From Arctopsyche grandis (lineage: Eukaryota > Arthropoda > Insecta > Trichoptera > Hydropsychidae), in contig NC_135355.1 of NCBI RefSeq assembly GCF_051622035.1, positions 9,734,501-9,798,500 on the forward strand: 64,000 nt of DNA, written 5' to 3'. The translations under genes and the position numbers were made by a program. Position 1 is the stretch's first letter. The number at the start of each line of letters is the position of its first letter. Below are positions 1-11,229 of this stretch, in pieces. The notes below the pieces were generated by a model. The model worked only from the letters and a program-made list of their open reading frames with translations. It was not told the origin of the DNA and did no database searches.

Positions 1-297
1 TATTTTATTCGATGCACAATACGAGATTGTTTAATGCACCGAAAATAATGCAAATTTTTAATGCACAAACATTTTTTTAAGATACACAGTATTTTTCTCA
101 ATGTACAATTAAATCGTACTCATTATATATTAGACTAGCGGCTTTTACCTGGCGTTGCTCGAGACTCTGTGAAGGGAGATTTTAAGTGATTGTGGATTGA
201 TTACGTGTTGTTTAGTATTTATAAAAGAATCATCATCATATGTATGTATATATAATATCGAGCGAGATAACGCTCGCCTTACTATAATAGTCGCCAA
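1..297. other. AT-rich non-coding start of window with a short dispersed-repeat fragment
   Basis: I see no gene here. Positions 134-161 read actagcggcttttacctggc followed by gttgctcg. The same kind of text starts repeats near 48733 and 50129 and occurs reversed near 27525-27550. This is the start of a dispersed element common in arthropod genomes. Positions 255-297 (cgagataacgctcgcc then actataatagtcg) recur with small changes at 52883-52912. Confidence 0.4.
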
Positions 298-632
298 ATG
301 CTTGGCATAACGAGGAAGGACAGGAAACGGAATACGTGGGTGAGAAGTATAACAAGGGTAGTGAAAATAGTGGATGGAGCGAATTTATTTAAATGGCAAT
401 GGGCGGGCCACGTGACTAGAAGAATGGACGAAAGGTGGACAAAAGAAGTGCTAGAATGGTACCCGAGAGAATGCAAAAGGGTAAGAAAAAGACCGCAGGG
501 AAGATGGGTATACGATATTATGAAAATGTGTGGGGTGAGATGGATGAGAGTTGCGCAAAACAGAGGCAAGTGGAAGAGTATTGTAGTGACCTTGTATCCA
601 ACAATGGATGGTGAATGGCTGCAGATGATGAT
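298..632 (+). pseudogene. 3' end of a non-LTR retrotransposon reverse-transcriptase ORF
   Basis: About 110 codons in one frame carry the tail typical of the endonuclease/reverse-transcriptase proteins of insect LINEs (RTE-like, often annotated craniofacial-development-protein-2-like). Recognisable blocks are FKWQWAGHV, RPQGRWVYDI, then WMRVAQNRGKWKS and PTMDGEW. The catalytic reverse-transcriptase domain is absent, so this is a 5'-truncated copy. The block ends in an ATGATGAT run, the usual simple tail of this family. Related tails lie at 24441-24765 (minus strand) and 39320-39640 (plus strand). The reading frame continues to 803 but loses all similarity after about 630. Confidence 0.75.
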
Positions 633-823
633 AATTTCTTTTTATTTTCCTCCATTTTTAGTTTTTATTATTTTTGTTTTATACTTTACTTCGATTTTTG
701 TTATTATCTTATTTGATTTTCGTATTTTTGTAATAGATATAGGAATATTAATAAACCCCTTGGGTCCATTGGCTATACCGCCTCTCACAACTATTCTCAA
801 GTAAATTAAATAAATAAATAAGG
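633..823 (+). mobile_element. 3' untranslated tail of a second LINE, with TAAA-type end
   Basis: A T-rich stretch leads to accccttgggtccattggct and ends in ttaaataaataaataa. A close match, with a similar ending, is at about 24766-24950. In both places it directly abuts a fragment of the RTE-like tail described at 298, but the two fragments point in opposite directions. I infer a LINE 3' UTR; there is no coding sequence in it. Confidence 0.45.
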
Positions 824-1040
824 TTTTCGACGTTCTAGGAGATTTAGATTAGATATATTAACTTTTTTATAGATATTTATTTTAATTTTATGAAAAATTA
901 GCTAAGCATAACCTAATTAAATATAACAGACAAGTACTTACTAAGTGGGCACCTATGTATATATTCATAAGCTCGAGAAATTTAAATTATTTTATCCCGT
1001 AATATTTTTATTTGTTATTATTATTATCACCAAAATAATA

Positions 1041-1560
1041 AGCAATAACTCAAATAACAATCGTCGTCGCAAACGATATCATCCCCCATCGGGAAAATTA
1101 GTTCGATAACTTCGACATGCAAATTAGTCACCCCTCCCTACGTCCCACCATCAAAGCAACGATATCAATCTTCCGCAAAAGCGCCGATTCTAACGCACCA
1201 TAAAATGACGTCAACCGATTTGCGAAACGACTGGGGAAAAAATCACGAAAATAAATAAACGAAAGCGCGAGCAAAAGGTCTTCAAAGCGAATCTAATTCG
1301 GTCTGAGCGAACCGGTCGCACATGTCCCGGAAAAGCTCTTAATCATTCCATTAAACCGGCGACGAGTCAATAATTCATAATGGGCCAAAAGAATCGGATA
1401 AAACCCAATTCGGACCGTGAAAACTGCTCATTCAAACGAGATTATGCACGCCTCTCCCGGTACGACTGCAACTGTGACGATTTCATTATTGCAACTTTTC
1501 GTACGTATATACTTACATCGTTAATGGAATGTATCGTATATATAATACAATACGTACTTA
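1041..1560. other. GC-richer non-coding block, no gene recognised
   Basis: This block is clearly richer in C and G than its flanks and shows no repeat similarity elsewhere in the window. A 65-codon open frame at 1380-1577 has no recognisable protein features. An octamer-like atgcaaat lies near 1119 and a CRE-like tgacgtca near 1206. It could be a conserved regulatory sequence or an untranslated exon; the sequence alone does not decide. Confidence 0.25.
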
Positions 1561-3055
1561 GCCCTTTACCTAGCTAAGATCCGAAAAAACAATACTTTAT
1601 GATAATACCAATAAATGATATCTTATAAAGTATCTTCATAGATTTTTACATATTAATTTTATTTAACATCAAACTTCATACCTACTGAGTCCCCCTTAAC
1701 TCTATTTACTCCCTTTAATACTATTCTAATGTCACCAATACATCCATAATTGGGTGTATAAACGCCTATTGGATGATATTGTATACTTGTATGGCGCGCG
1801 GTATAAACGATTTCGGTATAACTTTTTACCTCAACGGTTCAAATGTTTCCCTTTTGTTCTGAAAGGGTGCTCTTCAAAAAAAAGGGGGAGGGGGGTATTT
1901 TCGAGTACATTCAATCAAAGGTGTATGTAATTTAACGAATGATCGTTCAAACACAACTTTCATTACTAATTATAGTATGTTTATACTTACGTAAGCACTT
2001 GTAATCATAAAAGCTTTGTGAATATTTAAATTTTAATTGAAAATATGCTTATTTTTTAATTTTGCACTTTAATCACAAATATTAAAATAAAATGAATATT
2101 TTTTCAGTAATAAATGCAACTAATTTATATTAGAGTGTTAAAATCTTAAACGAAATACATAGATGAAGTGAAAGTAAAAATGCTGAATGTTTGGTTCTAT
2201 CGTCATTATACATCAATTTTAGATGGGAGTTTTAAGCGTTTCCCGCTTGACCGACTGTTCTGGATATCCTTCCCCTCAATCCTCCCTTATTCCTCACCCC
2301 TGATTTTGGCTCTAGGCATCCCATTGTCGCGGCACTAAACGCATCTCACGTGACGCAATCTGCAACATGCAACAACGGCATTTTGTAACTTGGTCTCGTG
2401 TGATTAATAATACACGTAATAATATATTTCACGGGTATTAATACACACTCAGTATACATTTAACATACCCATAATACCAAAGATAATAATTAATATTAAC
2501 GTAAACACATTAATTAGTAGGTATAAAAAGTATTCCATGCGTTTCCTTATGAACGTAATATATTCATTTTGAAATATTGTTAATAATTATACATACGTTT
2601 ATATGAGTGTTTTGGTGACTTCATACTTGTTTTTCAATATTTGATATTTGGAGATGATTGTACGCATTTGTTATTTTGAGCTGCGATAGCCAATGCATCA
2701 TCGATGAATGCAGTAAACATACCGATTTAACGGCACTACAAAGCCTATTTTTTCATCCAACAGAACACTCTGTGTCAAATTTAACTACACACATCCAGCG
2801 AAGGGTCGAGTGATGCACTCGAATGTTCGTAAGTAGCACTATACATTCTGCACGGGACCAGGTGTTCAGAGTTTGCCCAAAAGGGAGACGACACGTAACA
2901 ATAATAAATTATATATTTTTTCCATGGCCCAAAGTTTTTAGGTTTATCGTATGTGAATAATCGCTATATATTATTAAATATAATCAAATATTAAGCAATA
3001 ACTATCGAATTAAAGTTATACGATTGGAAAAACACGACATTTTCTAAATATTGAT
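1561..3055. other. Gene-free AT-rich stretch
   Basis: I see no coding region. Positions 2224-2420 are somewhat GC-richer (cttccc and catctcacgtgacgc) but have no supported function. The rest is low-complexity A/T with TACATA-type motifs. Confidence 0.5.
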
Positions 3056-3224
3056 TAATTTCATAAATGCGAATAAATTTATTTGATACTCTTTGCGCCT
3101 TGAAATATTACGCAAGCAGGGTTTCTCAACTAAGGACGCAAAAATTTATTTCTAAGCAGGGCTTCCAAACCGGGCCCAAAGGCACAAAGAGTATCAAATA
3201 AATTTATTCGCATTTATGAAATTA
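3056..3224. repeat. Inverted repeat, 40-bp perfect arms around an 89-bp loop
   Basis: Arms 3056-3095 and 3185-3224 are exact reverse complements (taatttcataaatgcgaata onward to tactctttg). A further imperfect match continues inward through gcgcctt/aggcac. The loop holds gcagggtttctcaac at 3115-3129 and gcagggcttccaaaccggg at 3157-3175. Both resemble hAT-type terminal sequence. Confidence 0.8.
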
Positions 3225-3399
3225 TCATGTAGATATGTCCGACAATTTCAATGCAGTAATTATTTTTGAAAACGCATTTGAAACTTATTGAAAAAATTGA
3301 TTTTGCGCTGAATAGTCCATGCGCTGAATTGTCATCCGCTGAGTTGTCTGCGCCGAAAGTTCGGCGCTAAGTTGCTTTACGCTGATTTGTCGTCTTGAC

Positions 3400-3955
3400 A
3401 AATCAGATAAAAATATATTTCAGGAATAAAAGAAGGATAAAAAGCAAAATTCGATAATGAAACATATGTACAAACACGTTCACACATACATACTACGAGA
3501 GCATTTTCGATACAAATTGAGCACAAATGTAGGGAATCTTCTAAAAGTTCTACTTCCGGTTGTCTGATTTTGTAAAAAAATGTATTACTTAAAATCAATA
3601 TAAATATTATACACATTAAATGTCAAGAAGATAAATATAAATATAATTTAAAAGGTCAAAATAAAATAACGTTTAAAAAAAAATCTACTTCTCGGCTTAC
3701 GAATTCTAACCAAAACCCTATTAACTCTTAGTCAGTATATAAAGAGTAAAAATATAAATTTTCAGCTTGGGAAGTTCAAGGGTGTGGAAAAAATCGTGTG
3801 GTCACAACATTTTTGGCTTTTCTAAGAGGAAAACATCCCACTTCCGGTTGAGAGGTGCTCACCAAATTTTATATATAACTTGGTATTTAGTTTAAACTTT
3901 TAAATATGAAATTTCAGTTCAATAAATCAAAAGGTTTCTGAGAAAAGCATAAAAA
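3400..3955 (-). repeat. Reverse-oriented copy of the CCGGAAGT dispersed repeat
   Basis: Read on the minus strand, this carries the same ordered blocks as the copies at 17560-20580 and 30943-32360. These are a CCGGAAG block, the text around gttgtgaccacac, gaactt, gctgaaaattta and a second CCGGAAGT. The order is inverted, with cacttccggttg at 3839 and acttccggttgtctga at 3551. No protein is encoded. Confidence 0.7.
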
Positions 3956-4575
3956 TGAGAATGAAAGCATTGAAAAAAAATGTTAAAAACGCTAGCATTG
4001 AAAAAAAATGTATTGAACATGGGTCGTGTAATGTGTGTAATTCATTTGTTAACGTTTATTAACGTTGGTTTACACCGGAATTTCTGAATTTATAACCATA
4101 GCAGAATTTTCGGATAGAAATCCATAACTGCTGAATATTTTAGATTGTGTCTTGGCATTTAGATTGTGAGCATTACATTTTAACAACAATGAAGAAGATG
4201 GAACTAGTTTTGGAAAAATACCTTCATTGATAGACTTCTTTTGTTTATTATATATATATTGTTGCAAGATATATTAGAGAGTCTAAACACACCTTTACAA
4301 CCTCGAAACCCTCAGTGGTAATTATCTAGGGTTTTTTTGGATTAGCTTCAATTTTTATACCTGCTCTCTATTGGATTTATAAATAATTCTAGTTGGAAAT
4401 GTTGGCGAAATTTTCAGTGTGGCGGGCTTTCAACAGAAAAGACGCCAGCACTCAAAGGGTTAAGAGATATGACTGTTATAATAAGAAGAGGTTAGTAAAA
4501 ATTAGGAAACTTTTACAGATTAGTGCCCTTTGAATTCAAAATCTAGTGTTGCTGTGTCAAGACGAAGTAAGCTTT
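3956..4575 (+). repeat. Dispersed repeat with CCCTTTG-type terminal repeat, copy A
   Basis: Positions 4015-4275 match 47735-48010 closely, for example cataggtcgtgtaat-like text followed by gaagaagatggaactagttt. The right end reads gacgccagcactcaaaggg at 4441-4459, followed by TTAA. This is the inverted form of the left end of copy B at 47592 (CCCTTTGAATGCTGACC after TTAA). TTAA next to CCCTTTG suggests a piggyBac-like MITE. However, copies A and B also share about 100 bp beyond that point (to cctgtgtcaaga-like text near 4560), so the true unit may be larger. The left end of this copy is not recognisable. Confidence 0.55.
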
Positions 4576-4610
4576 AAATAAATGAATTAATATAATTGTC
4601 TAAAATATAA

Positions 4611-5600
4611 TTGTATGCTAATTTCACTAATTTTTCACATTACCAATGCTACTCATTGACACTTTCCAGAAATCGTAACCTAATTGATTTCACTTACAAT
4701 ATTGATAGCGTAGAACTTATAGCGAAAAACTGTGCCAGAGACTTAGGTATACTTATATATTCCAAACTATCATTTAGTGAACATATTCATCATATTGTTA
4801 CTAAATCTTATAAACTCTTGGGATTTATCTGCCGAGTTGCGAAGCCCTCTAAGAATCCCCATACTCTGATTCTACTCTATTACAGTTTGGTTCGTAGTAT
4901 ATGTAATAGATATGGAGTATGCCTCAATCATATGGTCTCTCTATTACCTAACTCACATTGAGCATTTAGAGACAATCCAGAAGCGTTTTATGCGCCATTT
5001 ATCCTATAAGACTGGCTTAAAAAACTGTTACCATCTTATAATGACAGACTTTCTTTTTTCCATATTGCAAGTTTGTCTCAGGGCAGAAGGGTTTCTGATT
5101 TGTTAATTTTATATAAGATTGCTAATGGTATTCTTGACACATCTGTTTTAAGTGAGATTAACTTTAACGTTAATGCCCGATTCACCAGATGCACAAATCT
5201 TTTCTTCTTTCAAACACTTCTTTCAATAGTGCAATCGTTCGTATATGCCGTATTTACGATAACTTAGATGATTGTCCTGACATCTTTAGTGACTCTTTTA
5301 GTATATTTAGGACAAAGGTGAAGAAAATAATATGCGGTTGATTTGCTTCTTCACCTTCACTGTCTTTCTTTTTCTTTTTTACTTTATCTGTTTCTTTTCT
5401 TTTTTTTTTAAATCTTGATGTTTTTGTAATTTTACTTTTTTGTACCTATTCCATTTACAGTGAGCACCACATGGTGATGTGGTGCTCACTGTAAATGGAA
5501 TATTATATTTTTATCTGTGTTTATTATTATTTTTTGTCTCACTATACAACTTTCTTTATATATTTTATTCTGTATGTGTGCCTATTTAAATAAATAAATA
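4611..5600 (+). pseudogene. Jockey-like non-LTR retrotransposon: reverse-transcriptase C-terminus and 3' UTR
   Basis: Three consecutive frame segments rebuild one protein tail. They are 4611-4900 (ARDLGILIYSKLSFSEHIHH, then KLLGFICRVAK), 4912-5060 (MEYASIIWSLYYLTHIEHLE, then QKRFMRHLSY) and 5075-5260 (RRVSDLLILYKIANGILD). The order DLG..D.KLSF..HI, R..LEYAS..W.P, IE..Q..F matches the domain after the polymerase core in Jockey-type elements. Frameshifts and stops show it is dead. The tail to about 5600 ends in AAATAAATAAATAAA. A related LINE lies inverted at 18019-19160. Confidence 0.75.
5447..5502. repeat. Perfect hairpin, 26-bp arms with a 4-base loop
   Basis: Arms 5447-5472 and 5477-5502 are exact complements (tattccatttacagtgagca..., loop ggtg). 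It lies in the 3' UTR of the LINE at 4611-5600, where a strong RNA stem could form. It could equally be a small recent inversion-duplication. Confidence 0.9.
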
Positions 5601-5633
5601 AATTACCACGATTATTTGCTTATTTAAGCTCTC

Positions 5634-5653
5634 AGACGTCAGCACTCAAAGGG
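5634..5653. repeat. Solo right end of the CCCTTTG-type repeat
   Basis: The text gacgtcagcactcaaaggg matches the right terminal repeat of copy A (4441-4459) with one change. No companion left end is visible nearby. The sequence after it is CTAC rather than TTAA. Confidence 0.5.
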
Positions 5654-5921
5654 CTACGAATGGAGCAAAGATCGACTTGAAATCACGACCGATAGACTAT
5701 ACGTCTACTGGTTGGGCAGCCCTGTTCTGTGTCAATAAAACAACATCAACATTATTCATTTTAATTATATTCATAGATTACTCGAGATTTTATTGAAATT
5801 AATCAAACCAGAAAAAATTAAATTAAAGCTTTGAATCATATAAAATTTACTTTAACCCACTCAATTAGAATGAACGAAATCGGAAAACTTTCTCAACTAA
5901 CTTCCAACTGGAAAATTTTCT

Positions 5922-6475
5922 TTAAGCCCAATTCCAACCAGATTTTTTTCTGCACAAAAGTTCAGTGCTGAAAATTAAAATTGCACACAATTCATTGCTG
6001 AAGAGTGAGAGACCCCGAATAGAATACGTATCGGCGAACATCACGGAGCGAAATGCCCGCGAAACAGCGAGCGAACGAGAGGAAAAAAGTTCCGTCTCTT
6101 TCGCACCTCCCACTTGACAAAGCGCGCTCTCTCATTGGTCAGCTTCTCCCCTCCTCCTCCCCTCCGCCTTTCGCCTCCCCTCTCCCTCGTGCCGCGAGCG
6201 CCATTTTCGTCCGTCTTTACCGCTAATATTGGCCCGACATTGTATTCTTCAGTGTTTTTCGCGTGCGATTCACCCTGCGAGCAGAAGAAAACGCCTGTTT
6301 CCTACGCGTTGCGCAAGTGTTTCTCCAGATGACGTATAATAAATTCGTGTTTTGCGCATTCTGCATCCCCTCGAACGTTTGCGGTGAAGATAACGTCTGT
6401 CGCACGATCTCTGCACGTCGGCCGGTGGGGTGCTGAAAACCTGAAATCGATATGCGAAATCTGTGCCTCACGCTT
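5922..6475. promoter_or_regulatory. GC-rich, CpG-rich block resembling a promoter or untranslated first exon
   Basis: Base composition changes sharply: many CG dinucleotides, a pyrimidine-rich run at 6142-6188, cattttcgtccg at 6202, an inverted CCAAT box (attggtcag) at 6135 and an initiator-like ttcagtg near 6249. Short open frames on both strands here (for example 6114-6332 and 6223-6471) have no recognisable domains and look like by-products of the composition. This is typical of housekeeping 5' ends in insects, but no downstream coding exon is identifiable in the window. Direction is unknown. Confidence 0.35.
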
Positions 6476-6520
6476 GTGTACCTATTCTGAAATACCTACG
6501 TATAATTTCATCCTTTGATT

Positions 6521-6560
6521 GATAGTATATGTATGTACATATGTACATACATATACTATC
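6521..6560. repeat. Perfect 40-bp palindrome
   Basis: gatagtatatgtatgtacat is followed immediately by its exact reverse complement, with no spacer. It is an extreme case of the TACATACATATGTA motif found throughout the window. Confidence 0.95.
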
Positions 6561-9500
6561 TATCTATCCTAAGTAATAACATGTGAAATTCATTAATTTG
6601 GTTTAAAATAAATTTAATGTTCTATTAAAAATATATCTATATGATTAACATTAATTTTGGAACACTGAATTAAATCAACAATAATAACATTAGTTTTTTG
6701 GGTTATAAAACAGCATCTATGTATGTATCAAAAATAATATGTTAACCATAAAAATTATCGTACAATGAATTTTATTCATTTACAATTATTACAAGTTTTT
6801 CCTCGTCCAATTATAAAAAAAACAATTAATATAATTTTCTGTGTAATTAACCAAATTTATAAAACCGACCGCTGAGTACAATGTTTGACTATAAATAAAT
6901 GTACAATATATTGTTAAATCTAACGTCTTAATTGAGTCAGTATATATAAAAGTAGCGAAAGTACAATCTTCAGTTCCAAAAACAATATTTCTGTCTGACA
7001 AGTTGCTATTACTCATTTTAATTCGATATATCTATCCAGAATCTTGAAAAATCAGTTAAAGCGTATTACATACTACCAGTAATTTTAAATATTGCTAAAC
7101 GTAAAACATTACCCATGTATATTTAATGTTTTACGAAATATTCCACTTATGCCACTTTCGTGTACAAATGTAAAGCCTCATATTTAGATTAAATTAATAA
7201 TCACTATGTACAAAATTAACGTTTTAGTATCATATTACTTTATCAATTTATTAATACCTTTTTCGTATTTTTTTTAATAGATAAGGTCTACGTCAGTTGC
7301 GGAAACTTATTTCAGAAAAATCTCCAAAAATCTGTTTATGGAACCATCCGTAGAAAACACCTGAAATCTTATGTTTTTTTTATCACAAAACTTAGAAGAT
7401 ACACACGTTACTTTATCACTTATGTAGATATTATTGAATGTTGATTATCGAACCGATTGTCCTTTAATAAAATTGATTATACATCAAGGTTACAAAAAAT
7501 GGTAAAGTATTAGATTCAGTGAACCACATTATAATAATCCAAAAAAACTCATTTGATGCGGCATCTATTGAAGCACCGTTTAGGGCCAATATACGCTCAA
7601 AATATATGAATATGCAACATCTTATCTCAGAATCTGTAATCGTCCGGTACGTGTCAATAGATTACATCAGAGGTATTCAACGCCGAATGCAGAGCACAGC
7701 GATGCAAATCGATTTGTCAAATACTTACCCAATGTTGTTTCCGTATGGAATTTTGAACAGGATTTACATACGTATTCCATAGTGTGAAATATACATACAT
7801 ATATACATACATATGTATATGTATGCAAGTCGACTTTATTTGAGCATATGATTTTAATTAGAAATGTACTTTTGTCTTTGAATTAATATCGATTATGTGT
7901 GTGTGTGTATTTATCTTCGTTGAACACGATGGTTGACGACCCCTGTCCTAGACCAACAACAAAGGTGGTCCGCTGTATCGGTCGCATCAACTCTATCAGC
8001 TCTCACATGACACAGTCGTCTCTCATAATCATCACTCATACTTCAGTGCCTTCAGCTTATTCCGGCCGACATTCCCCCACATACTTATTAATAAAAACCG
8101 CCTTCTATATTTATATTTATATGCGAATAAAAAAAACTAACCACACTTAACTAAAATTATCTAACCGACGATACGATAATGAAATTTCCTTTTCGTTAAT
8201 GCTGCCAGTAATCCGATTATTTGGGTTTTTTGTCGTGTCAGTTTAACATTTGCATATTCGAAACAAATTTAATCAACAAAAAAACTTTGTTTCTTGAGAT
8301 TTATGTGTGATTTTCCCCACTCAATAAACCTACACTAAATCTTGAATTTTATTTTTTCAATACAATATATTATATTATTGAGTATATTTCATCAGATTAC
8401 TTCTAGTAGAAAAAAATCAAACGTAAAAGAGGACAATGATTTTAGTACCTAATGCTAATTTGTCTATAAAATTTAATTTAATAATTACCAACAATCTATT
8501 AGATCTGTGATAGTTGCTGATATTGATATTTCATTTAGAAATTCTTATGTTCTTGTGTTTGTGCATACATCAATTATTTCCGATATAAACAAAATATTAC
8601 AACACTTTGCTATAAGACGAAAATAAATTGAACTATTTTTAAGGAAAGTTAATATTAAAATTGAGATGTTGTAAACCTTATCCAAGAATAACTCAAGTTA
8701 AGCTAAGCCCTTTTGAAGTTTTAAACGAGTCCAAAACCAAAGAGATGCTATATTCTTCTTCCGTCCTTTTCAGTTGATTCAACTTTAACCTTTAAATAAA
8801 CACTTAATAAACTTCTAATAGTAGGCAGTGTGAAAAATATGTAAATCAAAAAAAATTAATACAAACTTTAAAAATATATAATTTCAATTTTAATAATAAT
8901 AAGTATAGGTATGAAGATATATAGATATGTACCGGTACTTGTTTATGTATGTGTGCTTTTGATCGCATATGATCAAAAGCGATCCCCTTACCATTTAGAC
9001 GTGTCAACTCATTTACCTTCGTCTACCTTTTCCCGCCCTACAGACGACAAATTCGGTACATGTCATGTGTACCTTTTTTACGTCATCTTTTTTTTAGATA
9101 TAAAAAACAAAAGCATTTTTTTTCATCCAAAGAACGCTGAGTTAATAAAAAAAATAATCATTTATCTCTACACGAATGTTAATTTATTTTCATTTTAAAC
9201 ATAAATACATCACCCGTATGCACTTATTCTTATGACAATTTAAAAAGACTCTCGTTCAGCTCAATTTGTACTGTAAGCTTTCGTCGTCAAAACGGCTACT
9301 TTTAATTCCTACACTTGAAAGGTTTTGGTACGAGTCAAACAGGAGGGACGCATTGATGAAGGAGGTCCTCTAAAAAGCTTTTATATGCAATCTGATATCT
9401 GATGCAATCGGCTTATACGGGGAGCTATGGCATTTCGAGGCCTTTCCCTACATATACACATATGTACATAATATGTAAGTAATATACATTCAGTAGGTAT

Positions 9501-9699
9501 CACACATGCATATATCAAAATAAAAGTTAAGGTGAATTCAAATTGAAAATTGTATGGGTAAATATATGTACATATAAAAATACTGAATATCTGACTAACA
9601 CATTAGAAATTCTTAAAAAATAGGAAAACATTTATATTTATGTACATAACTAACCCCACACTATGTACGAGTACTTGTTATATCGATTGAACTTTAAAG
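6561..9699. other. Long gene-free AT-rich stretch
   Basis: I find no supportable gene. An 87-codon frame at 7519-7782 has no known motif and ordinary composition. A hairpin at 8955-8980 has 10-bp arms (gcttttgatc) around gcatat. A short GT run is at 7894-7908. Confidence 0.5.
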
Positions 9700-10035
9700 G
9701 CGACCACATTCCTCTACCCCCTACTACTTCCGAGCGGGAGTTTTAGTAATAAAGATCCCCGATTCAAGATAAACACTAAATCTTAATTGAACGCTTCGTA
9801 TTTTCTCCCCTACACGCATGCCGAGGGTTAAGCCCTGCGCGCGCGTTACCATCGCATTCCCCCGCGACCCTTGTGGGTGTTTACTGGCCCCCACTGTTTG
9901 AATCGCATCATCAATATTACAAGTTTGCACACAAATATGATCGTTGGCGACCCCTGCTGATCGTTGGGACTGAAGCTGGCCACCCCGCAAAAATAAGCGT
10001 TTCGTCACAAAAGTAATCTACTCGCCACCCCTATG
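9700..10035. repeat. Possible hAT-type element end, GC-rich
   Basis: The block is much GC-richer than its flanks. It ends with gtaatctactcgccacccct, which read backwards is AGGGGTGGCGAGTAG. Other GGCGACCCC/GGCCACCCC strings at 9945 and 9977 repeat the theme. This resembles the subterminal repeats of hAT elements, but I could not find a matching left end or target-site duplication. A 94-codon minus-strand frame covers it without recognisable domains. Confidence 0.3.
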
Positions 10036-11229
10036 TAATTATTGTGTTAAATACATCAACCAATATTATATTCCATATATTACATATATTATATCATATA
10101 CCTATGCTTAAAATATACCTATATCTATTTGAAAAAAAAGTAATATCCAAATAAAAATATAAGAAATTTATCAAATGCATACCACATATGTACATTCTTA
10201 ATTGTAATAGCTGTATTGGATATGTAATTGAACGTGAAAAAATTCAAGATTTTCTTTAAATTAGAAATCATATTAAAAATTAAGGATACGAGTATAATAT
10301 GTATATACATAATCTATTTAATTAATTCAAAAAGATTATATTTTATCTGTTAACCTAATCCGCCTTAACACGCCTCGGCATTTAAGTCGATGATAGATTA
10401 TATTCGAATAGATTATCAATAAACTGTGATAGGAAGAGTTATTTGATGTGCTTAATTCTATAATATTTTGAATAAACATTTAAGTTCAGTGAAATAGTCC
10501 AATCGAATGCGTATGTTACCATATGATGTAAAAGTTTCTAGTAAGTAGAGGTACCTAATATGAAAAAAAAATACACATGTTCCGCCAAAATTATCTCTCA
10601 ATAATACCTTGAATCAAAGATAATATTGCTTTCAGGCCATTTTTTCCTGTTGTATTTTATTTGTATAAAAAACTGGTAATACCAGTTTTGTAAATGTACC
10701 GATCTTTGTCGGCGTTTTGGGAATCATGTCGGTAACCTATCGGCGGCGAAGGGTCAAAGTGTTTATAAACTAAATCCACCATTGTTGCACCACATTATCT
10801 GTAATAAAAGAAATAAAAAAATCCTTATGAAAATAGATTTTCTTCGATAATAACACCGGTCGCTGTTTCGCACAATGCCTTTATATCCTGAAACCGTGCC
10901 CAAATTGCTTTTTACTCCACTATTGTTCCCATCTTTGAAACTCTAAAGACGGTACATTAATACATTTATTGCGGTGTGTTTAGGTACTTTGAAATATGAA
11001 AAAATAGTTTTTTAAGATTTTTATTTTATTAGTAAAATTATTTACTACCTATTTTATATCGAATGCTAAAAGTGAAATTGTATTGATAAAGCCTTCAAAC
11101 GCAAAAACAGCCTTCGAACCCTTCTAACACATGATATGTATATCTACGGTTTAAGTTTTAAAAATATAAATTCAAAAGTTTTACTAATACTACCACTATA
11201 ATATTTAACACGACAAGGATACTACAATA
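10036..11229. other. Gene-free AT-rich stretch
   Basis: Nothing recognisable. Positions 10690-10800 are somewhat GC-richer (gtcggcgttttgggaatcat) but show no gene or repeat. Confidence 0.5.

Noticed and set aside
6114-6471. Overlapping frames on both strands in the CpG-rich block as proteins
   Set aside because: Both frames overlap each other, are Arg/Ser/Pro-rich from base composition, and lack domains; a promoter or untranslated exon explains the region better.
9724-10008. 94-codon minus-strand frame as a gene
   Set aside because: It runs through GC-rich sequence that ends like a hAT element, has no domain and no splice or start context.
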